Positions 1 to 8,245 of a stretch of 64,000 nucleotides of DNA are shown piece by piece. The stretch is from positions 1 through 64,000 of the forward strand of contig NZ_JARSBP010000008.1 in assembly GCF_029623955.1 (NCBI RefSeq), read 5' to 3'. The stretch is from Mycobacterium sp. 236(2023). GTDB taxonomy: Bacteria; Actinomycetota; Actinomycetes; Mycobacteriales; Mycobacteriaceae. Made by a program: the position numbers and the translations under genes. The notes under the pieces are model-generated. The model saw only the letters and a program-made list of their open reading frames with translations. It was not told the DNA's origin and ran no database searches. Positions within the stretch are counted from its first letter, which is position 1. Every line of letters begins with the position of its first letter.

Positions 1-9
1 TTATCGACC

Positions 10-44
10 GCCGGCCGCCGCGGGAGTTCCCCGCGGCGGCCGGC
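10..44. terminator. Strong GC hairpin, probable terminator of upstream gene
   Basis: A perfect 15-bp inverted repeat (10-24 with 30-44) with a 5-nt loop sits just before the first operon. Only a short TTGT follows, so it is a strong hairpin without a real U-tract, as is common in mycobacteria. It most likely ends a gene lying left of the window. Confidence 0.6.
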
Positions 45-63
45 TTGTCTGCACGATGTTTCA

Positions 64-78
64 CACCGTGATACGGTG
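64..78. promoter_or_regulatory. Palindrome CACCGT-GAT-ACGGTG before the first operon
   Basis: A perfect 6-3-6 inverted repeat ends 26 nt before the ATG at 105. Its position between the terminator hairpin and the first gene suits an operator. The XRE-cupin gene at the end of the operon is an obvious candidate binder, but that link is inferred. A GAAAC-like half-site on the minus strand overlaps its left edge, so nitrogen control by GlnR was considered, but the spacing does not fit a full GlnR box. Confidence 0.35.
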
Positions 79-104
79 ATTCTTAACAAGAGACAAGGAC
101 TGAG

Positions 105-1412
105 ATGGCCACCACTCTCCAGGACCTCGCGAAGGAAAACGGGACGAAGTTCATCCTCGCGCTGTTCGTCGATCTGCGCGGAAAGCCCTGCGCCAAACTG
201 GTTCCCGTCGAGGCGGTCGACCTGCTCGCCACCGAGGGCGTCGGGTTCGCCGGCTACGCCGTCGGCGCCATGGGCCAGGAGCCCAAAGATCCCGACATGA
301 TGGCCATCCCGGACCCCGACTCGTTCACGCCCATCCCCTTCATCAAAGAAGGCTTGGCGATCGTGCACTGCGATCCGCACGTCGAGGGTGCGCCGTGGCC
401 GTACGCGCCCCGCGTCATCCTCAAGAAGCTCATCGAACAGTGCGGCGACGCCGGATTCGAACCGTGGGTCGGCGCCGAAGTCGAGTACTTTCTGTTGCGC
501 CGCAACGACGACGGCTCCGTCGCCGTCGCCGATACCGCAGACACCGCCGCACAGCCCTGTTATGACGCCCGCGGCGTCACCCGGATGTATGACCACCTGA
601 CTGCGGTCTCGGCAGCGATGAACCAGCTCGGCTGGTCCAACTACGCCAACGACCACGAGGACGGCAACGGCCAGTTCGAGCAGAACTTCAAGTTCGCCGA
701 AGCACTCACCACCGCCGACCGGGTCATCACACTGCGCTACCTGCTGTCGATGATCGCCGCAGAACGCGGGATGATCGCCACCTTCATGCCAAAGCCCTTC
801 GGCGACAAGACCGGTAGCGGATTGCACCTGCATCTGTCGCTGACCAGCGGCGGCACACCGGTCTTCCCGGCCGACGATGACGACAGAGGCCTCGGCCTGT
901 CCGACACCGCGTACGGATTCATCGGCGGCATCCTCGAACACGCCTGCGCGTTACAGGCTGTGGTCGGTCCAACGGTCAACTCCTACAAGCGAACCGGAGC
1001 CGTCGCCACGTCGTCCGGCGCGTCGTGGGCGCCGCGGCTGCCCACCTACGGCGGCAACGACCGGACTCACTACATCCGGGTGCCGGACTCCGACCGGATC
1101 GAGATGCGCGGCGGGGACGGCTCCGCCAACCCGTATCTCGCGATCGCCGCGGCGCTGGGTGCCGGTATCGACGGCATCAAGCGCAGCACCGACCCGGGCT
1201 CCGTCGGTACCGGTGTCAGTACGCGCCCGCTGCCTCCGACGCTGCTGCACGCAGTCGAGGATTTCGAGGGCAGCCCGGTGATCACCGGCGTGCTCGACGC
1301 TGCGGGTGACGGCGTCGCCGCCTACTTCGCCAATGTCAAACGCGAGGAATTCTTCGCTTACCACAGCTCGGTCAGCCCTTGGGAGCTCGACCACTACCTC
1401 ACGGCCTTCTGA
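105..1412 (+). CDS. Type III glutamine synthetase-like / gamma-glutamylmethylamide synthetase (GmaS-like)
   Basis: 435 aa, full length for the short GlnT/GmaS branch of the glutamine synthetase fold. The ATP- and Mg-binding motifs are visible: EDGNGQFEQNF (about 190), GSGLHLHLSL (about 240), NSYKR, and RIEMRGGDGSANPYLA near 330-345. These enzymes join glutamate with ammonia or a small amine using ATP. Start ATG at 105 has AAGGA 5 nt upstream. Four genes follow tightly: a glutamine amidotransferase domain, a GXGXG domain, an FMN glutamate-synthase domain and a FAD amine oxidoreductase. In methylotrophs this set (gmaS plus mgsABC) makes N-methylglutamate from methylamine, so GmaS activity is preferred over ordinary glutamine synthesis. 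Sequence alone cannot fix the substrate; the neighbours argue for an amine. Confidence 0.8.
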   Translation: MATTLQDLAKENGTKFILALFVDLRGKPCAKLVPVEAVDLLATEGVGFAGYAVGAMGQEPKDPDMMAIPDPDSFTPIPFIKEGLAIVHCDPHVEGAPWPYAPRVILKKLIEQCGDAGFEPWVGAEVEYFLLRRNDDGSVAVADTADTAAQPCYDARGVTRMYDHLTAVSAAMNQLGWSNYANDHEDGNGQFEQNFKFAEALTTADRVITLRYLLSMIAAERGMIATFMPKPFGDKTGSGLHLHLSLTSGGTPVFPADDDDRGLGLSDTAYGFIGGILEHACALQAVVGPTVNSYKRTGAVATSSGASWAPRLPTYGGNDRTHYIRVPDSDRIEMRGGDGSANPYLAIAAALGAGIDGIKRSTDPGSVGTGVSTRPLPPTLLHAVEDFEGSPVITGVLDAAGDGVAAYFANVKREEFFAYHSSVSPWELDHYLTAF

Positions 1413-1445
1413 GCCGAAACAGCATTACAGGAAAGGGAATCCATC

Positions 1446-2354
1446 ATGTGTGGGATCGTCGGGCTGCACCTTCGCACTCCCGAGCTCTATCCTCAGCTGG
1501 GCGAGCTGGTGACTGGAATGCTCTGTGAGATGGGCGATCGCGGTAGCGACTCGGCAGGCGTCGCCATCTACGGCGACCCGAACTGGTCGCCGCCGGGGAG
1601 CGGATGCGTCTCGGTGGCCGACCTCGGAACCGGACGGCTTGAGGCCGCCGATACCGTTGCAGCGGCAGTCGGCGAGGCTCTGGGCGGCGAGGTCACCTGT
1701 GTGGCGGTTGACGTCAGCTACGTGCTGTCGGCGCGCGTCGATTCCGAGGTGCTGTTGTCGGCGCTGCGCACGGTGTATCCGCAGGCATTGATCGCCGGAT
1801 TCGGTTCCGACATAGCCGTTCTGAAAGGCGTCGGCCACCCTCGAGCACTCACCGACGGCTGGGGACTGTCCAAAGCGCAGGGCTGGCAGGGCGTCGGACA
1901 CACTCGGATGGCCACCGAATCCGCGGTGACGCCTGCGGGGTGTCATCCGTATGCCGTCGGTCCGGGACAATGCATGGTGCACAACGGATCCTTTGCCAAT
2001 CACGCCACGATCCGTCGCGAATTGCGTTCCGCAGGCGTGAATTTCGACAGCGAGAACGACACCGAGGTGGGAGCCCGGTTCATCGCCAAGGAGCTGTCGG
2101 AGGGCCGTGACGTCGAGACGGCGCTGAAGGCACTGTGCGCAACGTTTGACGGCTTCTACACGCTGCTGGTCTCCAACCGCGATTCCTTCGCAGTGGTACG
2201 CGACGCCATCGCCTGCAAGCCCGCGGTGATCGCCGAGACCGACGACTGGGTCGCCATGGGCAGCGAATATCGCGCCCTGGCGGCACTTCCCGGTGTCGAG
2301 AAGGCCAAGATCTGGGAGCCCGAGCCCGAGGTGGTGTACGCATGGAGCCGTTAG
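1446..2354 (+). CDS. Class II glutamine amidotransferase subunit (MgsA/GlxB-like)
   Basis: 302 aa. It starts MCGIVGLH, so Cys2 becomes the N-terminal nucleophile of the Ntn-hydrolase glutaminase domain. GDRGSDSAG near residue 32, HTRMATESAVTP near 157 and HNGSFANH near 180 match the fold of PurF and GltB amidotransferase domains. In glutamate synthase this domain releases ammonia from glutamine; in the MgsABC N-methylglutamate synthase it should release the amine from gamma-glutamylmethylamide. It stands as a separate polypeptide and overlaps the next gene by 13 nt, which suggests coupled translation. The upstream 33-nt gap carries a GGAAAGGG ribosome site. Confidence 0.85.
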   Translation: MCGIVGLHLRTPELYPQLGELVTGMLCEMGDRGSDSAGVAIYGDPNWSPPGSGCVSVADLGTGRLEAADTVAAAVGEALGGEVTCVAVDVSYVLSARVDSEVLLSALRTVYPQALIAGFGSDIAVLKGVGHPRALTDGWGLSKAQGWQGVGHTRMATESAVTPAGCHPYAVGPGQCMVHNGSFANHATIRRELRSAGVNFDSENDTEVGARFIAKELSEGRDVETALKALCATFDGFYTLLVSNRDSFAVVRDAIACKPAVIAETDDWVAMGSEYRALAALPGVEKAKIWEPEPEVVYAWSR

Positions 2355-3025
2355 CGTTTGACCTGAACGCGACCCCGTTGCGCGAGGTCAACACCGCGTT
2401 GCACGCCCCGGATCTCGCCGGCGAGTTCGCCATCCAGAATCCCGCCGGTGCGCACAACGTCGCCGTCGGCCTCAACGCGCCGGTGACGGTGACCATCGAC
2501 GGCCACGTCGGCTACTACGCCGCGGGCATGAACCAGCAGGCCGACGTCGTCATCAACGGCAACGCCGGCACTGGCGTCGCCGAGAACATGATGAGCGGCT
2601 CGGTCTGGGTCAAAGGCGATGCGTCGCAGTCCGCAGGCGCGACCGCCCACGGAGGCCTACTCGTCGTCGAAGGCAACGCCGCCGCGCGGTGCGGCATCTC
2701 GATGAAGGGCGTGGACATCGTCGTCGGCGGCAACGTCGGCCACATGAGCGCCTTCATGGCGCAGGCCGGCCGCCTCGTGATCCGTGGTGACGCCGGTGAG
2801 GCGCTCGGCGACTCGATCTATGAGGCCCGCATCTACGTCCGCGGCGAGGTCGCCTCGCTCGGGGCGGACTGCATCGCGAAGCCGATGCGCGACGAACACC
2901 ACGAGGAGCTCGAAAAGCTCCTGAAAACCGCTGGATTCGAGGGCGACGACACGAGCGCCTATACCCGGTACGGATCCGGACGGACCTTATACAACTTCCA
3001 CGTCGACAATGCGAGCAGCTACTGA
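2342..3025 (+). CDS. GXGXG-motif glutamate synthase C-terminal-like subunit (MgsB/GlxC-like)
   Basis: 227 aa. The middle contains the repeating beta-helix pattern of the GltB C-terminal / FwdC domain: successive turns each carry a Gly-Asn or Gly-Asp (NGNAGTGVAENM, VKGDASQSAG, VEGNAAARCG, VGGNVGHMSA, IRGDAGEALGDS). This domain is structural and packs between the amidotransferase and FMN synthase domains in GltB. Here it is split off, as in glxC/mgsB. It starts inside the previous gene and its TGA shares one base with the ATG of the next (TGATG), so the three subunits look translationally coupled. Confidence 0.82.
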   Translation: MEPLAFDLNATPLREVNTALHAPDLAGEFAIQNPAGAHNVAVGLNAPVTVTIDGHVGYYAAGMNQQADVVINGNAGTGVAENMMSGSVWVKGDASQSAGATAHGGLLVVEGNAAARCGISMKGVDIVVGGNVGHMSAFMAQAGRLVIRGDAGEALGDSIYEARIYVRGEVASLGADCIAKPMRDEHHEELEKLLKTAGFEGDDTSAYTRYGSGRTLYNFHVDNASSY

Positions 3026-4356
3026 TGAGCTACACGACTGACGACCGCGCCCGCCTCGGCCTGCGCGAGTCGGCGACCTTCGACCGCGCCACCATCGCCG
3101 CGATCCAGCGCGCCGCCGATACCGGCATCTACGACATCCGCGGGTGGGGAGCCAAACGTCCCCTGCCCCACTTCGACGATCTGCTGTTCCTGGGTGCCTC
3201 GATGTCGCGCTATCCGCTCGAGGGCTACCGCGAACGCTGCGCCACCGACGTGGTTCTTGGCGATCGGCACGCCAAACATCCTCTGCACCTTGAGATTCCG
3301 GTGACCATCGCCGGGATGAGCTTTGGTGCGTTGTCCGGCCCGGCCAAGGAGGCCATCGGGCGTGGCGCCAGCGAGGTCGGCACGTCGACGACGACCGGTG
3401 ACGGCGGTATGACTCCCGAGGAACGCGGCCAGAGTAAATACCTCGTCTACCAGTACCTGCCGTCGCGGTACGGCATGAACCCCGACGACCTCCGCAAGGC
3501 CGACGCGATCGAGATCGTCCTCGGCCAGGGCGCCAAGCCCGGTGGCGGCGGAATGCTGTTGGGGCAGAAGATCTCCGAGCGGGTCGCGGGGATGCGTACC
3601 CTCCCCGAGGGCATCGACCAGCGGTCGGCGTGCCGACACCCCGACTGGACCGGACCCGACGATCTGACCATCAAGATCAACGAACTGCGCGAGATCACCG
3701 ATTGGGAAAAACCGATCTACGTCAAGGTCGGCGCCACCCGCACCTACTACGACGTCAAGCTTGCGGTACACGCCGGTGCCGACGTCGTGGTCGTCGATGG
3801 CATGCAGGGCGGTACGGCCGCCACCCAGGACGTCTTCATCGAGCACGTCGGCATCCCCACGTTGGCCGCGATCCCGCAGGCCGTGCAAGCGCTCCAGGAA
3901 CTCGGCGTCCACAGAAAGGTCCAGCTGATCGTCTCGGGCGGCATCCGCAACGGCGCCGACGTCGCCAAGGCACTCGCGTTGGGCGCCGACGCGACGGCGA
4001 TCGGCACCGCGGCGCTGATCGCCCTCGGCGACAACCACCCCAAGTACGCCGCCGAATACGAAAAGCTCGGCAGTGCAGCGGGTTTCTATGACGACTACCA
4101 GGACGGCAAGGATCCCGCGGGCATCAGCACGCAGGATCCGGAACTGGCCGCCCGCTTCGACCCGATCGCCGGCGGCCACAGGCTGGCCAATTATCTGCGC
4201 GTGCTGACGATGGAGGCGCAGACCATCGCCCGCGCCTGCGGCAAGTCCCACGTGTGCCACCTCGAACCCGACGACCTCGTCGCGGTCAGCATCGAGGCCG
4301 CTGCTATGGCCAAAGTGCCTCTCGCGGGGACGGACTGGATTCCGGGGCAGCGATGA
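3025..4356 (+). CDS. FMN-binding glutamate synthase domain subunit (MgsC/GlxD-like)
   Basis: 443 aa, the size of a stand-alone GltB synthase domain. Typical TIM-barrel motifs are present: ITIAGMSFGALS-type segment near residue 95, STTTGDGGM near 120, GAKPGGGGMLLGQK near 173, KVGATRTYYDVKLAVHAGADVVVVDG near 235, and the phosphate-binding SGGIRNGADVAKALALGADA near 310. Near the C-terminus ACGKSHVC holds two cysteines that may belong to an Fe-S site. With the two preceding subunits it would form a three-chain glutamate or N-methylglutamate synthase. Expected product: glutamate carrying the released amine. Which electron donor it uses is not visible. Confidence 0.85.
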   Translation: MSYTTDDRARLGLRESATFDRATIAAIQRAADTGIYDIRGWGAKRPLPHFDDLLFLGASMSRYPLEGYRERCATDVVLGDRHAKHPLHLEIPVTIAGMSFGALSGPAKEAIGRGASEVGTSTTTGDGGMTPEERGQSKYLVYQYLPSRYGMNPDDLRKADAIEIVLGQGAKPGGGGMLLGQKISERVAGMRTLPEGIDQRSACRHPDWTGPDDLTIKINELREITDWEKPIYVKVGATRTYYDVKLAVHAGADVVVVDGMQGGTAATQDVFIEHVGIPTLAAIPQAVQALQELGVHRKVQLIVSGGIRNGADVAKALALGADATAIGTAALIALGDNHPKYAAEYEKLGSAAGFYDDYQDGKDPAGISTQDPELAARFDPIAGGHRLANYLRVLTMEAQTIARACGKSHVCHLEPDDLVAVSIEAAAMAKVPLAGTDWIPGQR

Positions 4357-4387
4357 GCGCTCGCGCGAAGAGCAGAAGGCAGCGCTT

Positions 4388-5584
4388 GTGAGCGAGACCG
4401 CAGACGTCGTCATCGTCGGCGGCGGCATCGAAGGCTGCGCGGCGGCGTGGGCGCTGAGCCGGCGCGGAGTCACCGATGTGGTTGTTGCCGAACGCAGTAC
4501 CGTCGGCTCGGGCATGACGGGCAAGTCCAGCGGGATCGTGCGCTGCCACTACGGCGTCAGTTCCCTGGCCGCGATGGCCGCCAGCGGCCTCGAGGTCTTC
4601 GAGCAGGCCGAGGACATCTTCGGTTCGGACATCGGCTTCCGGCAGACCGGCTACGTCGTCGGCGTCGGTGAGCAGAACGTCGAGGCGATGCGTAAAAGCC
4701 TTGCCGCCCAACGGTCTGTCGGAGTCGAGACCGAGGAGATCGACAAGGCCGACGTCGCAGAGCTGTGGCCGTTCGCCGACCTGTCACCGTTCGCGGCGTT
4801 CGGGTGGGAAGCCCGCGGCGGTTACGGCGACGCGTACCAAACCGCTCAGGCGTTCTCGACATCGGCGCGCGCAGCTGGTGCGAGAGTCCGCCAGGGCGCC
4901 AATGTCACCGAACTGCTCGTCGACGGCGACACCGTGACTGGCGTGCGACTGGCCGACGGCAGCGAGATCTCGGCGCGCACTGTCGTCGTCGCCACCGGCG
5001 TGTGGACGCAGCCCTTCCTGGCCCGGTATGGCATCGACATGCCGATCCGGGTGATCCGCGAACAGATCGTCATGATCAACCCCGGGCTGGACGTCGGCAA
5101 GGTGCCCGTCTTCTCCGATCTGGTGTCGCTGCAGTACGTGCGCCCCGAGGTCGGTGGCGACATCCTGTTCGGCAACAGCGACCTGCCCGGATATGACGCG
5201 ATCGATCCGGCCGATCCCGACGGCTATCTCAACCGCGCCACCGAAGACTTCGTCGATGTCACCGTCGACAAGGTCGGCACCCGCTTCCCCGGCCTCCCCG
5301 ACGCGTCGATCTCCAGCAGCTACGCCGGGTGCTACGACGCCACTCCCGACTGGAACCCCGTCATCTCCAAGGCGCCCCTGGACGGGCTCGTCATCGCCGC
5401 AGGCTTCAGCGGGCACGGATTCAAGATCGCCCCGGCCGTGGGCACGCTGATCGCCGACATCGTGGTCGACGGCCACAGCAGCGACCCCCGGATCCCCGCG
5501 TCGGACTTCCGGTTCTCCCGTTTTGCCGAGGGCGACCCGCTCAAGACGCCGTACCCGTACGTGGGGGCGGGACAGATGCGCTAG
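4388..5584 (+). CDS. FAD-dependent amine/sarcosine-type oxidoreductase (DAO family, SoxB-like)
   Basis: 398 aa, the usual size of SoxB-type sarcosine oxidase beta or MgdA N-methylglutamate dehydrogenase subunits. The N-terminus has the dinucleotide fold VVIVGGGIEGCAAAWALSRRG with an acidic end, then GSGMTGKSSGIVRCHYG, the flavin-side motif with a His-Tyr pair. The C-terminal GFSGHGFKIAPAVG segment is diagnostic of the DAO family. Start GTG 4388 has AGAAGG about 9 nt upstream and lies 31 nt after the synthase gene. In context it would oxidise N-methylglutamate (or another secondary amine) back to glutamate. The other subunits of heterotetrameric dehydrogenases are not in the window, so it may act as a single-subunit enzyme. 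Confidence 0.8.
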   Translation: MSETADVVIVGGGIEGCAAAWALSRRGVTDVVVAERSTVGSGMTGKSSGIVRCHYGVSSLAAMAASGLEVFEQAEDIFGSDIGFRQTGYVVGVGEQNVEAMRKSLAAQRSVGVETEEIDKADVAELWPFADLSPFAAFGWEARGGYGDAYQTAQAFSTSARAAGARVRQGANVTELLVDGDTVTGVRLADGSEISARTVVVATGVWTQPFLARYGIDMPIRVIREQIVMINPGLDVGKVPVFSDLVSLQYVRPEVGGDILFGNSDLPGYDAIDPADPDGYLNRATEDFVDVTVDKVGTRFPGLPDASISSSYAGCYDATPDWNPVISKAPLDGLVIAAGFSGHGFKIAPAVGTLIADIVVDGHSSDPRIPASDFRFSRFAEGDPLKTPYPYVGAGQMR

Positions 5585-5595
5585 ACAGGAGCATT

Positions 5596-6264
5596 GTGGC
5601 CGCCCGCGACAATCACGCCGATCATGGCTCTCTCCTGCGCAACACCTCCGGTACCGCGCGGGACCGGGATCCCGCCGCACCGGTCGAGGAACTCGAGATC
5701 GAGTCGGCCATCGGCCGCAATGTGCGCCTGCTCCGTCAACAGCAGGGCCTGACCGTTGCCGAGACCGCAGCGCGGGTCGGCATCTCGAAGGCCATGATGA
5801 GCAAGATCGAGAACGCCCAGACCTCCTGCAGCCTGTCCACGTTGTCGCTGCTCGCCAAGGGTTTCGATGTGCCGGTGACCAGCCTGTTCCGCGGCGCCGA
5901 CGTCGAACGGCCCGCGGCCTTCACCAAGGCGGGTACCGGTGCGGCCATCGTGCGTGAAGGGACCCGCGAGGGCCATGAGTACCAACTGCTCGGGTCGCTG
6001 CGCGGCGAGCACAAGCGGCTGGAATGCCTGCACGTCACGCTGTCGGAGAAGAGCCAGACCTACCCGCTGTTCCAGCATCCCGGCACCGAGTTCATCTACA
6101 TGCTCGAAGGCGTCATGGACTACAGCCACAGCCGCTCGGTGTACCGGCTGCACGCGGGCGACTCACTACAGATCGACGGCGAGGGCGCCCACGGTCCCGT
6201 CGACCTCGTCGAGGTGCCGATCCGCTTCCTGTCGGTGATCGCATTCCCCGACTCCCAGGTATGA
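5596..6264 (+). CDS. XRE-family regulator with C-terminal cupin domain
   Basis: 222 aa from GTG 5596, chosen because AGGAG lies 4 nt upstream; the frame is open further upstream but inside the oxidoreductase gene. Residues about 38-92 form a helix-turn-helix of the Cro/C1 type (GRNVRLLRQQQGLTVAETAA, then VGISKAMMSKIE). Residues about 145-215 form a cupin barrel (HPGTEFIYMLEGVMDY, LHAGDSLQIDG). This layout is that of PuuR/ClbR-like regulators of amine and amino-acid catabolism, where the cupin senses a small ligand. It is the last gene of the amine operon, 11 nt behind it, and could control the palindrome at 64-78. Confidence 0.82.
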   Translation: MAARDNHADHGSLLRNTSGTARDRDPAAPVEELEIESAIGRNVRLLRQQQGLTVAETAARVGISKAMMSKIENAQTSCSLSTLSLLAKGFDVPVTSLFRGADVERPAAFTKAGTGAAIVREGTREGHEYQLLGSLRGEHKRLECLHVTLSEKSQTYPLFQHPGTEFIYMLEGVMDYSHSRSVYRLHAGDSLQIDGEGAHGPVDLVEVPIRFLSVIAFPDSQV

Positions 6265-6297
6265 CGGGGTTTTGACCTGGGATCCCTCAGGAGTATG

Positions 6298-6348
6298 GTG
6301 AGGCGCGTGCAGCGGGTGCTCCTTCTCGGACGCCGCGACGGGGTCTGA
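6298..6348 (+). CDS. leuA leader peptide (Leu-rich, 16 aa)
   Basis: A short frame VRRVQRVLLLGRRDGV followed by TGA. AGGAG (6289-6293) lies 4 nt before the GTG; an in-frame ATG one codon earlier (6295) is too close to that site. Three consecutive Leu codons (CTC CTT CTC) sit in the middle, the hallmark of an amino-acid-sensing leader. It ends inside a stable hairpin 77 nt before leuA. Ribosome stalling at the Leu codons when leucyl-tRNA is scarce would change folding of the downstream RNA. Leu leader elements ahead of leuA are known in actinobacteria. Confidence 0.75.
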   Translation: MRRVQRVLLLGRRDGV

Positions 6349-6394
6349 TCCAGACTGGCTTCCCGTCGCGGGTGTTTCGCGATGCGCCGGTCTG
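6333..6394 (+). promoter_or_regulatory. leuA attenuator: hairpin with possible pseudoknot
   Basis: A perfect 10-bp stem pairs 6333-6342 with 6362-6371. Inside its loop 6343-6347 can pair with 6351-6355. Alternatively 6351-6359 (CAGACTGGC) can pair over nine positions, one of them G-U, with 6386-6394 (GCCGGTCTG), which would form a pseudoknot with the main stem. The leader peptide stop codon lies in the loop at 6346-6348, so a translating ribosome would disrupt the stem. There is no clear U-run after the stem; control could be by termination or by access to the leuA ribosome site at 6415-6418. Confidence 0.6.
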
Positions 6395-6424
6395 AATCCC
6401 ATCTAGACCTATCCGGAGCACCCA

Positions 6425-8245
6425 ATGACTGAGAATTTCAATCCTTCGACCGATGCTTTCAGCTCGGTACGCACCATCTCCACGCCCGCGGGCGACCCGC
6501 ATGCCAGCCAGCCGTCCTGGAACACCCAGCGCGGCTCGCAGATGCCTGTGGCCCGCTACCGCAGCTTCGACGAAGAAGTCGAGCCGATCCGCCTGCCGGA
6601 CCGCACGTGGCCCGAAAAGGTCATCTCCACTGCACCCGGCTGGTGCGCCGTGGATCTGCGTGACGGCAACCAGGCCCTGATCGACCCGATGAGCCCGCAG
6701 CGCAAGCGCCGCATGTTCGACCTGCTGGTCCGGATGGGCTACAAGGAGATCGAGGTCGGCTTCCCGTCGGCGTCGCAGACGGATTTCGACTTCGTCCGCG
6801 AGATCATCGAGCAGGGCGCGATCCCCGACGACGTGACGATTCAGGTGCTGACGCAGTGCCGACCGGAGCTGATCGAGCGCACGTTCCTGGCGTGCCAGGG
6901 TGCGCCGCGCGCAATCGTGCACTTCTACAACTCGACGTCGATCCTGCAGCGCCGCGTCGTCTTCCGTGCCGACCGTGACGCCGTCAAGAAAATCGCCACC
7001 GACGGCGCGCGCATGTGCGTCGAAGAAGCCAAGAAGTACCCGGACACCCTGTGGCGCTACGAGTACTCCCCCGAGTCCTACACCGGCACCGAGCTGGAGT
7101 ACGCGGTCGAGGTCTGCAACGCTGTCGCCGACATCGTCAAGCCCACCCCCGAGTGGCCGCTGATCGTGAACCTGCCCGCCACCGTCGAGATGGCGACGCC
7201 GAACGTCTACGCCGACTCGATCGAGTGGATGAATCGCAATCTGGCGCCGCGGGATTCGATCATCCTGAGCCTGCACCCGCACAACGACCGCGGAACCGCA
7301 GTCGCCGCAGCCGAATTGGGCTACGCAGCAGGCGCGGACCGCATCGAGGGCTGCCTGTTCGGCAACGGCGAGCGCACCGGAAACGTCTGCCTGGTGACGC
7401 TGGGCATGAACCTGTTCTCCCGCGGTGTCGACCCGCAGATCGACTTCTCCAACATCGACGAGATCCGCCGCACCGTCGAGTACTGCAACCAGCTAGGTGT
7501 GCACGAAAGGCACCCGTACGGTGGCGATCTGGTGTACACCGCATTCTCGGGAAGCCATCAGGACGCCATCAACAAGGGCCTGGACGCGATGAAAGTGTCT
7601 GCCGACGAACAGGATTCGGATGTCGATGACATCCTGTGGCAGGTCCCGTATCTGCCGATCGACCCGAAGGACGTCGGCCGCACGTACGAGGCCGTCATCC
7701 GCGTCAACTCGCAGTCGGGCAAGGGCGGCGTCGCCTACATCATGAAGGCCGATCACGGTCTGGCGCTGCCGCGGCGGTTGCAGATCGAGTTCAGCCAGGC
7801 GATCCAGCAGATCACCGACGGCGAGGGCGGCGAGGTGTCCCCCAAGGAGATGTGGGACGCCTTCCGCGAGGAGTACCTGGCGCCCATCACGCCGCTGGAG
7901 CGGATCCGGCAGAAGGTGGATGCGTCCGAGATCGACGGCGGCACCGACACGATCACCGCGGTGGTGAAGATCAACGGCGAGGAGCGCGAGATCGTCGGTG
8001 CGGGCAATGGCCCGCTGGCCGCGTTCGTCGATGCGGTCGGCGCCGTCGGGTTCAGCGTCAACGTCCTGGACTACTCCGAGCACGCGATGTCGGCGGGCGA
8101 GGAAGCCCAGGCGGCCGCCTACGTGGAAGCCGAGATCGGCGGCAAGACGGTGTGGGGTGTCGGCATCGCAACGTCGATCACGACGGCCTCGCTGCGCGCG
8201 GTCGTCTCGGCGGTGAACCGGGCCGCGCGGCAGGCGGGGAGTTAG
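6425..8245 (+). CDS. leuA: 2-isopropylmalate synthase
   Basis: 606 aa. Condenses acetyl-CoA with 2-oxoisovalerate, the first committed step of leucine synthesis. The catalytic TIM barrel shows the signature DLRDGNQALIDPM near residue 78 and the metal-binding HPHNDRG near 280; the C-terminal third (from about 480) is the leucine-binding regulatory domain. ATG 6425 has GGAG 6 nt upstream. The M. tuberculosis enzyme is 644 aa because of a tandem repeat of 19 aa; this one is shorter by two such units and no tandem repeat is seen. It is preceded by a leucine leader and its stop overlaps the convergent TetR gene by 4 nt. Confidence 0.97.
   Translation: MTENFNPSTDAFSSVRTISTPAGDPHASQPSWNTQRGSQMPVARYRSFDEEVEPIRLPDRTWPEKVISTAPGWCAVDLRDGNQALIDPMSPQRKRRMFDLLVRMGYKEIEVGFPSASQTDFDFVREIIEQGAIPDDVTIQVLTQCRPELIERTFLACQGAPRAIVHFYNSTSILQRRVVFRADRDAVKKIATDGARMCVEEAKKYPDTLWRYEYSPESYTGTELEYAVEVCNAVADIVKPTPEWPLIVNLPATVEMATPNVYADSIEWMNRNLAPRDSIILSLHPHNDRGTAVAAAELGYAAGADRIEGCLFGNGERTGNVCLVTLGMNLFSRGVDPQIDFSNIDEIRRTVEYCNQLGVHERHPYGGDLVYTAFSGSHQDAINKGLDAMKVSADEQDSDVDDILWQVPYLPIDPKDVGRTYEAVIRVNSQSGKGGVAYIMKADHGLALPRRLQIEFSQAIQQITDGEGGEVSPKEMWDAFREEYLAPITPLERIRQKVDASEIDGGTDTITAVVKINGEEREIVGAGNGPLAAFVDAVGAVGFSVNVLDYSEHAMSAGEEAQAAAYVEAEIGGKTVWGVGIATSITTASLRAVVSAVNRAARQAGS

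Noticed and set aside
64..85. GlnR box upstream of the glutamine-synthetase-like gene
   Set aside because: A GAAAC-like half-site exists on the minus strand, but spacing and the second half do not fit the GlnR consensus.
3019..4524. Long open frame on the minus strand opposite the FMN synthase gene
   Set aside because: Composition is typical of a GC-rich shadow frame; the plus-strand gene has clear family motifs.
6295..6348. ATG start for the leuA leader peptide
   Set aside because: It is only 1 nt from the AGGAG site; the next codon GTG has a workable spacing, although the difference does not alter the Leu codons.
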